Assembly: GCA_900544975.1 (NCBI GenBank)
Contig: UQXI01000004.1
Span: 1 to 64,000, forward strand
Origin: an uncultured Eubacteriales bacterium
GTDB taxonomy: Bacteria > Bacillota > Clostridia > Oscillospirales > Oscillospiraceae
Length of the DNA stretch: 64,000 nt
Reading direction: 5' to 3'
The position numbers and the translations under genes are program-made. Below, in pieces: positions 61,724 to 64,000 of this stretch. How positions within the stretch are numbered: position 1 is the first letter of the stretch; each line of letters opens with the position of its first letter. The notes beneath the pieces are model-generated. The model worked only from the letters and a program-made list of their open reading frames with translations. It had not been told where the DNA came from and did not search any database.

Positions 61724-62881
61724 TTATCCTTTGTCCTTTGCAATATGGATTGCCCGAAGTGCCATTCCCTGGGCGAAGGGCATCACATCATATGTTTGCG
61801 CAAATACACCGATTCCTTTCGTATCGCCCTGGCACTCATCTATCGCGCCAGTAATTCTGGTCTTTTTCAGCAGTTTTGAAAGGCATTGGCCAGCCATTTC
61901 CTGATATTCCTTCTGACCCGTCAAAATATAGCACTTGGTATAAAACCATGCCAGCACAGCCGTAGCTGAGCTGTCGTAGGTATTTTCTCGCTGCAGGATC
62001 GAGCCAAAGCCACCATCTGTATGTTGATAAGCGACGTAAAATTCTGCAGCTTCCGTAATCCATTGATAAACTACTTCGCGGTATAGAGGGGATTGCAGCT
62101 CGGAGTATGTATCCATCAGCCCAATCACATACCATGCTACGCCTCGCCCCCAGCCGTATACGCCGAGGGGCAGCTTTGTTTTGATGTGGAACGCATGATT
62201 TGGAAGTGCAGTATGATTTAACAGCCCATGCTGGTGGTACATGGACAGCTGATGAAACGCAGTTTCTTCGCAAGAGGGGATACCATATGCCCTTGCATAC
62301 AGTGCAAGGAACGGACAGACCAACCCGATTGTGTCCACATACATTTCGGGATTGTCTTTCCCGCCCGTGTAGGAAATCATACCGTCTTCGTTTATATTGC
62401 GCTCAATCAGTGCTCGTGCAACATCCATTGCTGGTCTGACAACCTGTGGGTCATCTGTTGCTTTCAGAATTGCATAAGACAGCATCCCGCAGTCAACCGC
62501 AACCGGAGGCACCTTCCAATTCCCGTTTTTGTCCAGCAAAGTAAGAGCCGCCCGTTTTGCTGCAGTGCGGGAGGCGTCGTCCTGGCTTTCCAATAATCCG
62601 AGAATCAGTGCCGCTTTTTGCCAGGATTGAATGGATTGGCTCTTGTATTTGCCGCACACAAAGTCCAGAAGCATATAGCGGGAATTGTCTGTGATCTTCA
62701 CGGTAGGTGTGTGTTTCAGCCATTTGAGAGCCGTCTTTTCCACAGCAGCTCTCCAGTTTGAATTCTCCCATCTGCCAATATGAAACCGGCAATATCGATT
62801 TTTCAAATAAAAGAAAAGATCCACCCCATAGTTGATCAGGCAGCATAAAAGTAAGGCGGATAAGGCCATCTTCCATATCAT
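61724..62881 (-). CDS. Membrane-anchored GH88/GH105-like protein
   Basis: A 385-residue protein: one N-terminal transmembrane segment (about residues 4-26) and an (alpha/alpha)6-barrel domain like unsaturated glucuronyl or rhamnogalacturonyl hydrolases. Recognisable parts are AVDCGMLSYAIL, DNPEMYVDTIGLVCPFLALYA, YGWGRGVAWYVIGLMDTY and TYDSSATAVLAWF. A hydrolase inside a biosynthetic operon suggests editing or release of the polymer, or a lyase-linked role. Specificity is not predictable. It overlaps the pyruvyl transferase gene by four bases. Confidence 0.75.
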   Translation of the reverse strand: MIWKMALSALLLCCLINYGVDLFFYLKNRYCRFHIGRWENSNWRAAVEKTALKWLKHTPTVKITDNSRYMLLDFVCGKYKSQSIQSWQKAALILGLLESQDDASRTAAKRAALTLLDKNGNWKVPPVAVDCGMLSYAILKATDDPQVVRPAMDVARALIERNINEDGMISYTGGKDNPEMYVDTIGLVCPFLALYARAYGIPSCEETAFHQLSMYHQHGLLNHTALPNHAFHIKTKLPLGVYGWGRGVAWYVIGLMDTYSELQSPLYREVVYQWITEAAEFYVAYQHTDGGFGSILQRENTYDSSATAVLAWFYTKCYILTGQKEYQEMAGQCLSKLLKKTRITGAIDECQGDTKGIGVFAQTYDVMPFAQGMALRAIHIAKDKG

Positions 62882-64000
62882 GTTTCGGTCATCCTTTTTA
62901 TGGCTTCGCCGCCCAGCAGTGCCCGCTTCTTGTATTCTGGCATGACATGTTTCAAGTGGCAGCGAATATTCTCCCCGTGGTTACAAAGCCAGATCCATGC
63001 GTTTTTCATGCAGTCTGGATTCCTAAAGCTCTGAACAGGAACGACATAATTCTCATCCGTACCAAATATGTCTTTGGCAATTCCTCTGGCTTTTATCGAG
63101 TATCCTGCTACCAGCGTTGGAACACAGGTGGAATAGGCTGCAATGGTTGCGTGGGTGCGCGCGCCGACAAATAGCCTACATTGCGAAATGATTCTTTTCA
63201 GCTCCATGCAGTTTCGATCTTCCAGAAGTGCGACCCTTTCAGTAGCCTGGAACGTGTTATATAGGGTTTTCAGAGGATTTCGGTCATCGCTGTCCGGCTT
63301 TACAACGTGGGGAATCAGCAGGATGCGATATCCTGTGTTGCTTAGAATATATCGCATCATTTCAATATAGTTTTCCATAACCAGCGTCCCACAATCAGCA
63401 GCCAGCGGACTGACGTTCACGCCAACTGTCTGATCGCGAACAAAGCCATCTGGCAGGGGACAGCTCGCGTCATCCAGCTGAAAAGCGGGATCCGGGCAGA
63501 GCAGCACATTTTTTTCAATGCCTGCCCGCTTTAAGCCCTCATAGGACAGGCTCTCACGCACAGTGATCAGATCATAGCGTTTCAAATCTGCAATCACCGA
63601 TTCGGTCAGAGCCGAGGGCTCCACGGAGCATCCCCACAGAACCGTCTTACAGCCTTTCTCGTGGAGCATCCGATTGTAATATCCCAGCTTGTCCGTTCCA
63701 GCATAGCAGTAATTGTCGCCACCGATAGACAGACAGATGTCACCGGCAGAAACCTTCTGCAAAAGGGCTTTGTGCCCGTGTCGAATAAATTGGTAGTCAT
63801 GATGGTTCAGTTTATGATCTGCTGCGCAGAGAAAGTATGTAAGAGTCCCTTTCTTTGCCGGAATATAACGATCTTCTACAACCTCTGCGGTCTGTTCCAC
63901 ATGATACTGCAATTCTTCATCCGGCGAGGCCGAAAACAATGTGGGCTCCACACCCAGGATTTTGGCTGTGGAACGAACAATGGCTTCACAGCCGTGGTTG
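62878..64000 (-). CDS. Polysaccharide pyruvyl transferase family protein, 5' end beyond the right edge
   Basis: The frame is open to the edge (NHGCEAIVRSTAKILGVEP at the edge), so the start is outside; about 373 codons are visible. NHGCEAI matches the N-terminal GN-x-G-x-EA motif, and LSIGGDNYCY, SALTESVIADLKRYDLITVRES and QCRLFVGARTHATIAAYS are typical family blocks. Members add ketal pyruvate to sugars or act in exopolysaccharide assembly. An ATG at 63951 is internal, not the start. First visible gene of the minus-strand operon with the GH88/105-like protein and flippase. Confidence 0.88.
   Translation of the reverse strand, partial: NHGCEAIVRSTAKILGVEPTLFSASPDEELQYHVEQTAEVVEDRYIPAKKGTLTYFLCAADHKLNHHDYQFIRHGHKALLQKVSAGDICLSIGGDNYCYAGTDKLGYYNRMLHEKGCKTVLWGCSVEPSALTESVIADLKRYDLITVRESLSYEGLKRAGIEKNVLLCPDPAFQLDDASCPLPDGFVRDQTVGVNVSPLAADCGTLVMENYIEMMRYILSNTGYRILLIPHVVKPDSDDRNPLKTLYNTFQATERVALLEDRNCMELKRIISQCRLFVGARTHATIAAYSTCVPTLVAGYSIKARGIAKDIFGTDENYVVPVQSFRNPDCMKNAWIWLCNHGENIRCHLKHVMPEYKKRALLGGEAIKRMTET

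Overview
The window looks like the chromosome of an anaerobic, spore-forming, moderately GC-rich Clostridia member, most likely Oscillospiraceae (Flavonifractor/Lawsonibacter/Oscillibacter-like). Evidence: sporulation genes (ylbJ-, yqfC- and yqfD-like, a cotJC remnant), a pyruvate:ferredoxin oxidoreductase as a main catabolic enzyme, the Firmicutes order phoH-ybeY-era-yqzL-recO, strong GGAGG-type ribosome binding sites with frequent TTG and GTG starts, and short palindromic intergenic repeats. The assignment is inference from gene content; no marker rRNA is present.

Layout. 1-6.5 kb: an edge-truncated lipoprotein behind a striking palindrome, then a three-gene membrane module (zinc ribbon / TPM / SPFH) resembling Bacillus ydjG-ydjH-ydjI, and a MATE exporter. 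6.7-12.6 kb: cell-surface genes on the minus strand (YfhO; MBOAT acyltransferase, DHHW/AlgX-like partner, DUF4358 lipoprotein). 12.8-16 kb: TSCPD protein, YbaK deacylase and TrmO in one operon, an integrase scrap, and an M32 carboxypeptidase. 16.2-19 kb: two membrane proteins and an ASKHA (RACo-like) ATPase. 19-20.4 kb: a small Cys-rich protein and YlbJ. 20.5-33.4 kb: a long plus-strand housekeeping stretch: yqfC, yqfD, phoH, ybeY, GNAT, era, yqzL, recO, methyltransferase, mutS2, flavodoxin, a Crh-like HPr, uvrC, rsmD, coaD and a coiled-coil protein. 33.4-35.8 kb: an AT-rich insert (ABC exporter, Nudix). 35.9-39.6 kb: nifJ. 39.8-44.6 kb: YifB, a palindromic repeat cluster, a type-4 uracil-DNA glycosylase, a D-Ala-D-Ala carboxypeptidase and a helix-hairpin-helix protein. 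44.6-48 kb: response regulator, histidine kinase and GerMN lipoprotein, an arrangement like actinobacterial MtrA-MtrB-LpqB. 48.1-51.8 kb: uracil/xanthine permease with an attenuator-like leader, Spx/ArsC-like protein, Dus and a DnaQ-like exonuclease. 51.9-57.2 kb: truncated cotJC, then a compact operon of stress and repair genes (AAC(6')-like GNAT, DUF5655, MutT, UvrD helicase, deformylase paralog, AlkD, YjbR). 57.4-64 kb: a surface-polysaccharide locus (priming sugar transferase, Wzx flippase, GH88/105-like protein, pyruvyl transferase) interrupted by a large serine recombinase and the decayed remains of an OppC-type permease.

Most genes are ordinary. The parts that merit a second look are the two-state leader of the permease, the His-less Crh-like protein, the RR-HK-GerMN operon, the recombinase inside the polysaccharide locus with an inverted repeat in its 3' end, the palindromic repeat cluster at 41.4-41.9 kb and the operator-like palindrome at 1254-1290. 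I see no CRISPR array, tRNA, rRNA, insertion sequence or convincing new defence system.
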